From JALOOB01 sp964387985 (GTDB taxonomy: Bacteria > Chloroflexota > Anaerolineae > CG2-30-64-16), in contig CAYLZG010000002.1 in assembly GCA_964387985.1 (NCBI GenBank), positions 19,818 to 83,817 on the forward strand: a DNA stretch of 64,000 bases, given 5' to 3'. The notes beneath the pieces are model-generated. The model made no database searches. It was not told the origin of the DNA and saw nothing but the letters and a program-made list of their open reading frames with translations. Of the stretch, positions 34,527 through 41,735 are shown piece after piece. A program made the translations under genes and the position numbers. The number at the start of each line of letters is the position of its first letter. Positions within the stretch are counted from its first letter, which is position 1.

Positions 34527-35108
34527 CTACTTGGGCAGGTGCTCAGCGTTCGGGAAGCGCACCCTCAGCCGCAACGGGAGCGCAAGCACGATCAGGAACA
34601 CGACCAGGAAGGTCGCCAGCTTATCTAGCGGGTCCGAGACGATGCCCTGCCCGAAGGTGGCCTGCATGATTCCTGCCCCCGATGCGCGTAATGCGGCAAC
34701 GATCAGATCCGTGCCGGCGCCGGTCACGCCACCGAATACGATGGCCGAGGTAGGGGCCGAGAGGATGGCCGCCACAACCCCAGTGATCAGTCCGCCGAGC
34801 GCCCACATCCAGATGCGTCGCGCCCAGCCGATGCGGGTGAAAATGCCGGCCAGCAGGCCGATCACGGCCGCCACATAGAAGAAGGGTGTGTAGGTGGGAT
34901 TCAGACCTGACAGTCCCCAGATCAAGTTGGTCAGGGCGCCGGTGATCAAGCCAGCCAGCGGGCCGGCGAGCATGCCGACCAGCACGGTGCCGATGGAGTC
35001 GAGGTAGATGGGGATCTTGAGCAGGACGATGATCTGTCCGATGGCGATGTTGATGGCGATTGCGACCGGGATGAGTGCAAGGGTGAGGGTGTTGAAGCTT
35101 CGCTTCAT
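34527..35108 (-). CDS. ECF transporter S component, substrate unassigned
   Basis: 193-aa membrane protein with five or six helices. It matches ECF S proteins in the early INIAIGQIIVLLKIPIYLDSIGTVLVGMLAGPLAG block, LTNLIWGLSGLNPTYTPFFYVAAV and the late G-rich helices. AGGAGG precedes the ATG. It is the first gene of an operon S-T-A-A-PfkB and is divergent from nadC-nadA across 170 bp, so a nicotinate- or nicotinamide-riboside-like substrate, phosphorylated by the PfkB kinase, is a reasonable but unproven guess. The sequence does not show a named S-family motif that I can identify. Confidence 0.85.
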   Translation of the reverse strand: MKRSFNTLTLALIPVAIAINIAIGQIIVLLKIPIYLDSIGTVLVGMLAGPLAGLITGALTNLIWGLSGLNPTYTPFFYVAAVIGLLAGIFTRIGWARRIWMWALGGLITGVVAAILSAPTSAIVFGGVTGAGTDLIVAALRASGAGIMQATFGQGIVSDPLDKLATFLVVFLIVLALPLRLRVRFPNAEHLPK

Positions 35109-35203
35109 CTGCAGTTCCTCCTGTTGGGTGTGCCAACTACCATTTAGTATCTACATTGTATGGCAAACATGCGCGGCTGTCCAATGAGCGCGGTGGATGG
35201 CGA

Positions 35204-35232
35204 TTGCACGGCCGCGGCAGTTGTGCGATAAT
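35204..35232 (+). promoter_or_regulatory. Promoter for nadC-nadA
   Basis: TTGCAC (35204-35209) and GATAAT (35227-35232) with a 17-base spacer, 47 bases before the nadC start. The rest of the 170-bp divergent gap holds an AT-rich stretch (35141-35160, containing CTACATTGTATGG) that probably serves the ECF operon on the other strand. Confidence 0.55.
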
Positions 35233-35278
35233 TGTCCCATCTGGCGTGGCTGAGAGCAACTGGGGAGGAGATGGCATT

Positions 35279-36154
35279 TTGAAGCGTCAAGGTGAGACTT
35301 GGGATTACGAGCAAGGCGTGCCCGACCAGGCAGAGATCGATCGCATCATCCGTGCAGCTCTCGCGGAAGACATCGGTGACGGCGACGTCACAACGGACAA
35401 CACCATTCCGGAGGACAGCCGGCTCGCCGGGCGCTTTCTGGCTAAGGAGGGCGGCGTAGTTGCCGGCATGGAGGTGGCGCGGCGCACGTTCGAGTTGCTG
35501 GATGGGCGCACCAGGTTCGACGTCCTCATCGGTGACGGTCACCGCGCCAGGCGCAGGCAGGTCCTCGCGACGGTGATGGGCCCAGGCCGCGCAATCCTCT
35601 CGGGCGAGCGCGTCGCACTCAACTTTCTGCAACGCATGTCGGGCATCGCAACAGCCGCACGCCGCTACACAGCTGCGGTCGCCGGCACCCAAGCAGTCAT
35701 CCTGGACACCCGGAAGACGGTTCCCGGGCTGCGTCTCTTCGATAAGTGGGCCGTGCGGCTGGGGGGTGCGGCCAATCATCGCACCGGCCTCTACGATATG
35801 GCGCTCATCAAGGATAACCACATCGCCGCGGTCGGGTCCATCACGGAGGCGGTGTGCCGCGTGCGAGAGGGCGATTCCCGGGGCCGGCCCATCGAGGTCG
35901 AGGTGACGAACCTTGAACAGCTGGCTGAGGCGCTTGAGCTTCCCATCGACCGCATCCTGCTGGACAACATGGCCCTCTCGATGATGGCCGAGGCCGTACG
36001 CCTGGCCGGCGGCCGCATCCCGCTGGAGGCATCCGGCGGCGTCACGTTGAAGACGGTGCGCTCAATCGCTGAGACAGGCGTGGACTACATCTCCGTTGGT
36101 GCTCTGACTCACTCGGTCAATGCGCTCGACATAAGTTTGGATATTATGGATTGA
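35279..36154 (+). CDS. nadC: Nicotinate-nucleotide pyrophosphorylase (carboxylating)
   Basis: 291-aa quinolinate phosphoribosyltransferase, which forms nicotinate mononucleotide from quinolinate and PRPP. Motifs: LAEDIGDGDVTTD, FLAKEGGVVAGMEVA, GERVALNFLQRMSGIAT, ILDTRKTVPGLRLFDKWAVRLGG, GGAANHRTGLYDMALIKDNH and EASGGVTLKTVRSIAETGVDYISVGALTHS, all standard. A TTG start at 35279 with GGAGG upstream gives the normal length; a longer frame from 35156 would include the promoter. nadA follows after 20 bases. Confidence 0.95.
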   Translation: MKRQGETWDYEQGVPDQAEIDRIIRAALAEDIGDGDVTTDNTIPEDSRLAGRFLAKEGGVVAGMEVARRTFELLDGRTRFDVLIGDGHRARRRQVLATVMGPGRAILSGERVALNFLQRMSGIATAARRYTAAVAGTQAVILDTRKTVPGLRLFDKWAVRLGGAANHRTGLYDMALIKDNHIAAVGSITEAVCRVREGDSRGRPIEVEVTNLEQLAEALELPIDRILLDNMALSMMAEAVRLAGGRIPLEASGGVTLKTVRSIAETGVDYISVGALTHSVNALDISLDIMD

Positions 36155-36174
36155 AGGTTTCCTCCGGAGGGGAT

Positions 36175-37248
36175 ATGACAACGTTACAGTCGATCGATCG
36201 GACGTGGATGTCCGTGGATGATATCTACGATGAGCTGAAGGCGCGCATCGGCGAGTACACGCCAGAGTTCGAGTTGCGCATCAAGGCCGAGCTGGCTTTC
36301 GAAATCAATCAGCTAAAATTGGAGCGCAACGCAGTGATCCTGGGCCATAACTATATGGAGCCAGCCCTGTTCCACTCCGTGCCCGATTTCGTGGGCGATT
36401 CGCTCGATCTCTCGCGCAAGGCGGCACAGACCGAAAAGGATGTGATCGTCTTCTGTGGCGTGCGCTTCATGGCCGAGACTGCCAAGATCCTCAATCCTAC
36501 CAAGACGGTTCTTATCCCCTCTCTTGAAGCCGGTTGTTCGCTTGCGGCGAGCATCACGGCAGATGATGTGCGCAGCCTGAAAGCGCGCTTCCCGGGTATC
36601 CCGGTGGTGACCTATGTGAACACCTACGCCGATGTCAAGGCCGAGAGCGACGTATGCTGCACCTCCGGCAACGCGGTTGCGGTCGCGAAGGCTTTGGGCG
36701 CCGACTCTTTCATCTTCCTGCCGGACGAGTACCTGGCCCGGAATGTGGCGCGCGAGTCCGGCAAGCGCATCATCATCCCTCGCAAGCTGCCCGACGGGAC
36801 CCTGGAAGTCGAGACGACCGAGCCATACGACATGGTTGGGTGGGGTGGACGGTGCGAAGTGCACGAGCAGTTCTCCGTGCGCGACATCGAAGCCGTACGC
36901 GCTCAGTTCCCCGATGTGGTGATCCTTTCGCACCCCGAGTGCAGCCCGGAGGTCGTGGCTGCATCGGACTTCTCCGGCAGCACGAATGCCATGATTCGCT
37001 ACGTCGAGCAGACGACGGCGCCCCGCTACCTGCTTCTGACCGAGTGTTCGATGGGTGAGAATGTGGCCGCAGCGAATCCGGACAAGGAGATGCTGCGGCT
37101 CTGCAGCATACGCTGCCCGCACATGAACCAGATCACGCTGGAGATGACGCGCGACGCGCTCAAGCACATGCAGTACGTGACCGAGGTTCCGGAGGAGATC
37201 CGCGTCCGCGCCTATCGCGCGGTGCGCCGCATGCTGGACATCGGATAG
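36175..37248 (+). CDS. nadA: Quinolinate synthase
   Basis: 357-aa [4Fe-4S] enzyme condensing iminoaspartate with dihydroxyacetone phosphate. It shows ERNAVILGHNYMEPALFHSVPDFVGDSLDLS, then the three cluster cysteines in LEAGCSLA (C121), LSHPECSPEV and RLCSIRCPHMNQ, and TYVNTYADVKAESDVCCTS. GGAGGGG precedes ATG 36175. nadB (aspartate oxidase) is not in the window, so iminoaspartate must come from a gene elsewhere. Confidence 0.96.
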   Translation: MTTLQSIDRTWMSVDDIYDELKARIGEYTPEFELRIKAELAFEINQLKLERNAVILGHNYMEPALFHSVPDFVGDSLDLSRKAAQTEKDVIVFCGVRFMAETAKILNPTKTVLIPSLEAGCSLAASITADDVRSLKARFPGIPVVTYVNTYADVKAESDVCCTSGNAVAVAKALGADSFIFLPDEYLARNVARESGKRIIIPRKLPDGTLEVETTEPYDMVGWGGRCEVHEQFSVRDIEAVRAQFPDVVILSHPECSPEVVAASDFSGSTNAMIRYVEQTTAPRYLLLTECSMGENVAAANPDKEMLRLCSIRCPHMNQITLEMTRDALKHMQYVTEVPEEIRVRAYRAVRRMLDIG

Positions 37249-37277
37249 CGAACGATAGCTAAAGGGATCGAGGGGCG

Positions 37278-38140
37278 TCACGAAGCGCTTTGCGCGCGGT
37301 TGCGCAACGTAGTGCGCACGGCAAACAGTAAGCCAAAAGACAGGGCCAGCAGGATCACGGCCAGCGTCAGGGCCTGGTCCATGTCCATTTCGAACCCCAT
37401 GTAGACCGCCAGGGGCATGGTCTGGGTCCGGCCAGGCAGGTTACCGGCGAAGATGATCGTCGCACCGAATTCGCCCAGGGCGCGTGCCCAGCACAATGTC
37501 GCGCCCCCGATGATGCTCTGCCACGTCAAGGGCAACATCACATGGCGAAAAGTCTCCCATGTTGACGCGCCATCAAGTGCAGCCGCCTGCTCCAACTCGC
37601 GACTGACCCCACTCAGTCCCACAGCAGCGGTCTTAACGTAGTAAGNNNNNNNNNNGCTTGTGCCATCACCACAGCAAGGGTCGTGAACGGGATATGGATG
37701 CCCAGTGGTTCCCACAGTCCGCCCAGCAGCCCGCGCCGTCCGAATGCCATCAGCAGGGCCAGTCCCGCCACCGCGGGCGGGAGCACCGTTGGGAGATCGA
37801 TCAGCACTTCGATCAGAGAGACTCGGGGAGGACGCCGACGGCCCAGGAGATACGCCAGAGGTGTTCCGAAGGCCAGGACCGCCAGCATCGTGACGGTGCT
37901 CGTGCCCAGGCTGAGCAGGATCGCCTGGCGCGTCGTCTCCTGTCTTGTTGCTTCCAACAGAGATACGGGTGGCGTCTTTGCGACCAGTGCAATGAGCGGA
38001 ACCAGGATCAGGACCAGCAATGGACCGCTCAGGACCAACAGCGGCCAGGTAGGCTGAGTTTGCTGTTCGTGATTTGTTTTTGGTCTGGGCCAGGCAAGTG
38101 AAGCCACAGCGGGCATCCCCTCAACATCGATCCGGCGCAA
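37278..38140 (-). CDS. modB: Molybdate ABC transporter permease, interrupted by an assembly gap
   Basis: Two frames around a 10-N gap together form one ModB-type permease. The N-terminal part (38140 to the gap) has the first three helices, with VSLIEVLIDLPTVLPPAVAG and IPFTTLAVVMAQ. The C-terminal part (gap to 37278) has YYVKTAAVGLSGVSRELEQA, AALDGASTWETFRHVMLPLT (the EAA coupling loop), then LGEFGATIIFAGNLPGRTQT, which is typical of ModB/CysU-type permeases. The two parts are in different frames, so the real gap length is not 10; about 5-8 residues seem missing. The start is uncertain: TTG 38140 or ATG 38116. It follows the PadR gene and converges on nadA. No modC is present. Confidence 0.85.
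37646..37655. other. Assembly gap (10 N) inside modB
   Basis: Ten undefined bases that break the modB frame. The flanking protein parts fit one gene, so this is an assembly artefact and not a real frameshift. Confidence 0.95.
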
Positions 38141-38151
38141 CCGGAGTGTTC

Positions 38152-38706
38152 CTATGAACCCGGCAATTGTCCGGCTGGTGAAGTTCGAGCCGAGGCCATG
38201 CGATGCAAATCATCGAGTGCGACGAGCATCGCTTCGACCTGGGAGGCACGAAAACGATGGACCAGTCCCACCACCTCATCATCATGCGTGCGCCCTCGAT
38301 CGCGAGCCAGCCACTCTGCCAGGAGCTTTCTCTGTGCCTCGATCACTTGCACTGCCAGTTGCGGGTCGCTACGCAGGGCCAGGTAGATGCGGGCCAAGAG
38401 TGCAGTCCGCACGTTGCGCGGAAATCGTTCCGGTGTGACGAGCCAGCCTTCCATCGCTGCACGTCCGGCGGGTGTGGGGGCATAGATCACGCGGCGTGGC
38501 CCTGCACCGCGCTCTTCAGCCAGCTCCTCGACGAATTCCAGCTTCAGCAGTTTGCGCAGCAGGAAATAAACCTCGCTGGTCTCGATCCTCCAGATGGCGC
38601 GCAGCGCCTCATCCGACTTCAGAACTTGGGCCAGTTCATATCCGTGCATCGGCCGCTCACAGAGCAGCGCCAGCACGACGTTCTCTGCAGGCCAGTCAGC
38701 GTGCAT
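38152..38706 (-). CDS. PadR-family transcriptional regulator
   Basis: 184-aa regulator. The winged helix has ENVVLALLCERPMHGYELAQVLKS and ETSEVYFLLRKLLKLEFVEE, then the wing RRVIYAPTPAGRAAMEGWL, followed by a helical C-terminal dimerisation domain (about 95-175). The start ATG 38706 is 27 bases from a 19-bp dyad. Located upstream of modB and divergent from modA, it probably controls both. PadR control of molybdate uptake is not the usual ModE system; the ligand is unknown. Confidence 0.9.
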   Translation of the reverse strand: MHADWPAENVVLALLCERPMHGYELAQVLKSDEALRAIWRIETSEVYFLLRKLLKLEFVEELAEERGAGPRRVIYAPTPAGRAAMEGWLVTPERFPRNVRTALLARIYLALRSDPQLAVQVIEAQRKLLAEWLARDRGRTHDDEVVGLVHRFRASQVEAMLVALDDLHRMASARTSPAGQLPGS

Positions 38707-38732
38707 GTGAATCTCCGTTGTCTGTGAGCATC

Positions 38733-38751
38733 CTATTTATAGTGTAAATAG
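38733..38751. promoter_or_regulatory. Putative PadR operator 1
   Basis: CTATTTATAGTGTAAATAG, a near-perfect dyad CTATTTA-N5-TAAATAG just before the padR start. It matches operator 2 in 16 of 19 positions. Confidence 0.7.
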
Positions 38752-38847
38752 CAGGCGTTCGCATTCTACCGGTTGTGTGCGGCACTGTCAATAATACGCT
38801 GGCGCGTATGGCCGAGGCCGACTTGACGGGTACCGGCGTAAGTGATA

Positions 38848-38866
38848 CTATTTACAATGTAAATAC
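38848..38866. promoter_or_regulatory. Putative PadR operator 2
   Basis: CTATTTACAATGTAAATAC, the same dyad (CTATTTA-N5-TAAATAC) 115 bases from operator 1 and 23 bases before the modA start. The site would block modA transcription when bound. The segment between the two dyads shows no other clear element. Confidence 0.7.
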
Positions 38867-38889
38867 TCGGGTACAGAGGAGACATAACG

Positions 38890-39756
38890 ATGCATCCAGC
38901 CCTGCGTTCGCTCCACCTTTTTGTGCTTGCGCTCATTGTCTTCGCCTTCCTTGCAGCATGTGCCCCGGTTCCCAATCCATCATCGCCTGTTGCCCCTCCC
39001 ACAGAGCCTGCCGCACAACCAGCACAGCCGCCTGTGCCGCAGGAGCTGACCGTGTTCGCGGCGGCCTCCCTGACTGAGAGTTTTACGGAGATCGGGCAGC
39101 AATTTGAGGCCACTCATCCCGGGGTGACGATCACTATGAATTTCGCCGGTTCGCAGCAGTTGCGCGCTCAGTTGGAACAGGGCGCCCGCGCCGATGTCTT
39201 CGCCTCCGCCAACACCAAGGAGATGAACGCAGCTATCGCATCCTCTATCATCATCTCTGGGACGCAACGGACCTTTGCACGCAACCGGCTGGTTGTGATT
39301 TACCCCAGGGACAATCCCGGAAAAGTGGAGACGTTGGCCGATCTCGCCAAACCAGGGCTCAAGCTTATCGTGGCTGACAAAGCAGTGCCGGTGGGACAAT
39401 ACACGCTGGGCATGTTGGATAAGATGGGAAAGAACCCGGCCTATGGCGCTGACTTCCCGAACAAGGTCTTGGAGAATGTGGTTTCGCGCGAGAATGATGT
39501 GAAGGCGGTCGTCGCTAAGGTGCGGCTCGATGAGGCGGATGCAGGCGTGGTCTACTCGACAGACGTGACGCCCGCTGCGGCACAGGATGTGACCGCGTTG
39601 GTGATCCCGGATGAATTCAACCAGGTTGCAGTCTACCCCATTGCTCCGCTGGCCAACGCGCCCCAGCCTGATCTGGCGAAAGAGTTCATCGATTTCGTCC
39701 TATCCGATGCGGGTCAGAAGTTGTTGGGAAGCTATGGCTTTATCTTAGATCGGTGA
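38890..39756 (+). CDS. modA: Molybdate ABC transporter substrate-binding lipoprotein
   Basis: 288-aa lipoprotein. A signal peptide with lipobox LAAC (acylated C24) is followed by a Pro/Ala-rich tether and the mature ModA domain, opening with LTVFAAASLTESFTEIGQQF. Further ModA landmarks are MNFAGSQQLRAQLEQGARADVFASAN, NRLVVIYPRDNPG, GQYTLGMLDKMG, LENVVSRENDVKAVVAKV and ADAGVVYSTDV. It binds molybdate/tungstate outside the membrane and hands it to ModB. Its 3' end overlaps the convergent CoA-ligase gene by 17 bases. Confidence 0.95.
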   Translation: MHPALRSLHLFVLALIVFAFLAACAPVPNPSSPVAPPTEPAAQPAQPPVPQELTVFAAASLTESFTEIGQQFEATHPGVTITMNFAGSQQLRAQLEQGARADVFASANTKEMNAAIASSIIISGTQRTFARNRLVVIYPRDNPGKVETLADLAKPGLKLIVADKAVPVGQYTLGMLDKMGKNPAYGADFPNKVLENVVSRENDVKAVVAKVRLDEADAGVVYSTDVTPAAAQDVTALVIPDEFNQVAVYPIAPLANAPQPDLAKEFIDFVLSDAGQKLLGSYGFILDR

Positions 39757-41101
39757 TGAGGCGTTTGGCGAGAGGCGGTGGCGCTTGGGGCGTCTGAGGT
39801 CTCACCTGCACCCTGATCGACAGGGCCCCCGCTTCCGATGACTGCCGGATTACCGGCAGTCCATGCAGTGCGGCTTGAAGGGCGGTTGCTGCATCGGCGC
39901 CGGCGTCCCAAATCACTGAAGCGTCAATACACAGCGCATCCCGCGCTTCGCAGGCCATGGTTGCCCGAAAATCAATGACTCCTGGCACGGCAAACAGCGC
40001 CTCATTAAGCTCGGCCAGGGTCAGAACGCCATGTGTACCGATGGCGACCCGGTTGGCGATGCGGCCCTCGACACGGGCAAGGGTTCCCAGAGCTGTGCCG
40101 CACGGACACGGGCCAGCGACGAAGTGGCTCAGGTCACCGGTGCGGTAGCGAATCAGCGGCATTCCACGGCGCGTGAGTGTGGTGAAGACGATTTCGCCGG
40201 TCTGTTCCTCAGGAAGTGGGCGTCCTGTCTCTGGATCGACCACTTCGAAAAGCATGTCGGCTTCTCTCAAGTGGTAGCCGCGCCTGGCCTGGCATTCAAC
40301 TCCTCCACCGAGCCCCATTTCGGTCATACCGTAGTGGTTGAAGACTGTGCACCCCCATGCGTGCTCCACCGCTGTCACAAGGGACGCCGGGACACTATCG
40401 GTCGTGAGCAGCACGCATCTGACAGCCAGGCGTGGCGCACCCGGCTGGCGGGCCAGCGCGAGCACCTGGGTCGGTGAGCCGACAACGACTTCCGCTCCGG
40501 TCGCTTCCAGCGCTTCCAGCGCTGTGTCGATGTTCGTCACCGGGCCGTGCGGAATGCCGCCGGCTCCCAACCGGGCGAGCGCAGTGAAGAGCAGGTTACC
40601 CACGCTGCCGGGCCTGGCTACTGGCAGCAGAATCAGAACCCGGTCGCCACGCCGGGTGAATGTTGACATCCCGATCCTGAAGAAGTCGATCGTGAGTTCC
40701 TGATCGGCCGCGGTGAAGTAGAGCCGCTTGGGCTGTCCCGTAGTGCCTGAGGTGTCCAGGGTGACCACGCGTGCGATCTCGTCTTGGGAAACGCACAGAA
40801 ACGCGAGCGGGTCATCTTGGATGTCCTGTGGGGTAGTGAAGGGCAGGCATGCCAGGTCGTCCAGGGTGCTGATCTCCTCTGCCCTTATTCGCTGGCGCCG
40901 GTAGAACGCGCTCTTCGCCCGCGCCAGGCGCAATGTGCCGCGCAAACGAGCGAGCTGGTGCGCCGTCAGCGACTTCGCAGACAAAGGATGCTCCCCACGG
41001 CCGATCTTTGCGGATATCCATGGCTCCAGCGGCGACAGCGGAATGCCTGTCCCGTCAGCCGAGCTGAACTGAGCGGCCGGGGTTGTGGGCATCGGGTTCA
41101 C
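39740..41101 (-). CDS. PaaK-like AMP-dependent CoA ligase (DVU_1553-type)
   Basis: 453-aa adenylate-forming enzyme of the phenylacetate-CoA ligase group. ATP-binding motif LDTSGTTGQPKRLYFT (about 112-127), FNHYGMTEMGLGGGVEC, IVFTTLTRRGMPLIRYRTGDL and CPCGTALGTLARVEGR near the C-terminus, where PaaK-like ligases carry the C-domain switch. The start is GTG 41101 or ATG 41092. It is the last gene of a seven- to eight-gene set behind a molybdenum aldehyde oxidoreductase; from memory the same set exists as DVU_1553-1559 in Desulfovibrio vulgaris. Aldehyde oxidation to an acid followed by CoA activation is one plausible pairing; a role in cofactor maturation is another. Confidence 0.85.
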   Translation of the reverse strand: MNPMPTTPAAQFSSADGTGIPLSPLEPWISAKIGRGEHPLSAKSLTAHQLARLRGTLRLARAKSAFYRRQRIRAEEISTLDDLACLPFTTPQDIQDDPLAFLCVSQDEIARVVTLDTSGTTGQPKRLYFTAADQELTIDFFRIGMSTFTRRGDRVLILLPVARPGSVGNLLFTALARLGAGGIPHGPVTNIDTALEALEATGAEVVVGSPTQVLALARQPGAPRLAVRCVLLTTDSVPASLVTAVEHAWGCTVFNHYGMTEMGLGGGVECQARRGYHLREADMLFEVVDPETGRPLPEEQTGEIVFTTLTRRGMPLIRYRTGDLSHFVAGPCPCGTALGTLARVEGRIANRVAIGTHGVLTLAELNEALFAVPGVIDFRATMACEARDALCIDASVIWDAGADAATALQAALHGLPVIRQSSEAGALSIRVQVRPQTPQAPPPLAKRLITDLR

Positions 41102-41126
41102 CGGTCGGGTGAAAGCCGGGTGGGGA

Positions 41127-41154
41127 CCGGTGCGGGTTCGGGTTGCCGCACCGG
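41127..41154. other. Intercistronic stem-loop
   Basis: CCGGTGCGG (41127-41135) and CCGCACCGG (41146-41154) pair perfectly in the 102-bp gap between the zinc-ribbon-like gene and the CoA-ligase gene. No T-run follows. Confidence 0.55.
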
Positions 41155-41203
41155 CCAGTCAGGCGCCGGAATGGGCCGCTGCGGAGCGAGCGGGCGTCGT
41201 CTT

Positions 41204-41734
41204 TCAAGCGGGTGGGCAGGTTGCCGCAAAGGCACCCGGATCGGTTTGCCAACTTGCTTGCCAATTTCCATTTTGCAGGTATCTCCGGTATTGCTCCTGG
41301 ACGATGCCGATGGCATCCTCCAGCGAGACGAATGGGGGTGCGCCCAGGCACCGGGCCGCGTTCAGGAGCATCATGTGTTTGACGACGTTGCCAGCATACA
41401 ACTCGACGATGGCGTGCACCGCGCACTGCTCCGCTCGCCAGCCGCTTTCGTGCAGGATAACGCTGCCTTGTGCCTCCACGAGCACCATGAAGCGCTCCCG
41501 ATATTGGACGTACTGGTCGAGGACATGGCCGGCGCTGTAGGACGCGTACAGTCCGCATGTGCAGAGCTGCACGGGAGTCAGTGAGCCGCAGCGGTCGCAG
41601 ACGGCCATGCGTGCGACCGGCCCTTCCCACTTGAACGGGGCAAGGGCCGATCGGACACCTGCTCGCTCCATCGAGAGTGCCTTGAAGCCGAGCGGTCCGA
41701 TCGCATCCGGCCAGGCACGGAATGGGTGGTTCAT
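41204..41734 (-). CDS. Zinc-ribbon-like protein of unknown function
   Basis: 176-aa soluble protein. Four cysteines (C46, C49, C58, C60) in CDRCGSLTPVQLCTCGLYAS could bind zinc or another metal. A later segment, AQGSVILHESGWRAEQCAVHAIVELY, resembles a recurrent but unnamed motif (G-x-V-x-x-H-E-x-G-W-R-A-E) that I have seen in actinobacterial hypothetical proteins. The ATG at 41734 is one base from the radical SAM stop, so it belongs to the cluster, but I recall no counterpart at this place in the Desulfovibrio version. Confidence 0.8.
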   Translation of the reverse strand: MNHPFRAWPDAIGPLGFKALSMERAGVRSALAPFKWEGPVARMAVCDRCGSLTPVQLCTCGLYASYSAGHVLDQYVQYRERFMVLVEAQGSVILHESGWRAEQCAVHAIVELYAGNVVKHMMLLNAARCLGAPPFVSLEDAIGIVQEQYRRYLQNGNWQASWQTDPGAFAATCPPA

Positions 41735-41735
41735 G

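Noticed and set aside
37613..37715. True frameshift or pseudogene in modB
   Set aside because: The frame change coincides exactly with a run of ten Ns and both halves are well conserved, so it is an assembly gap.
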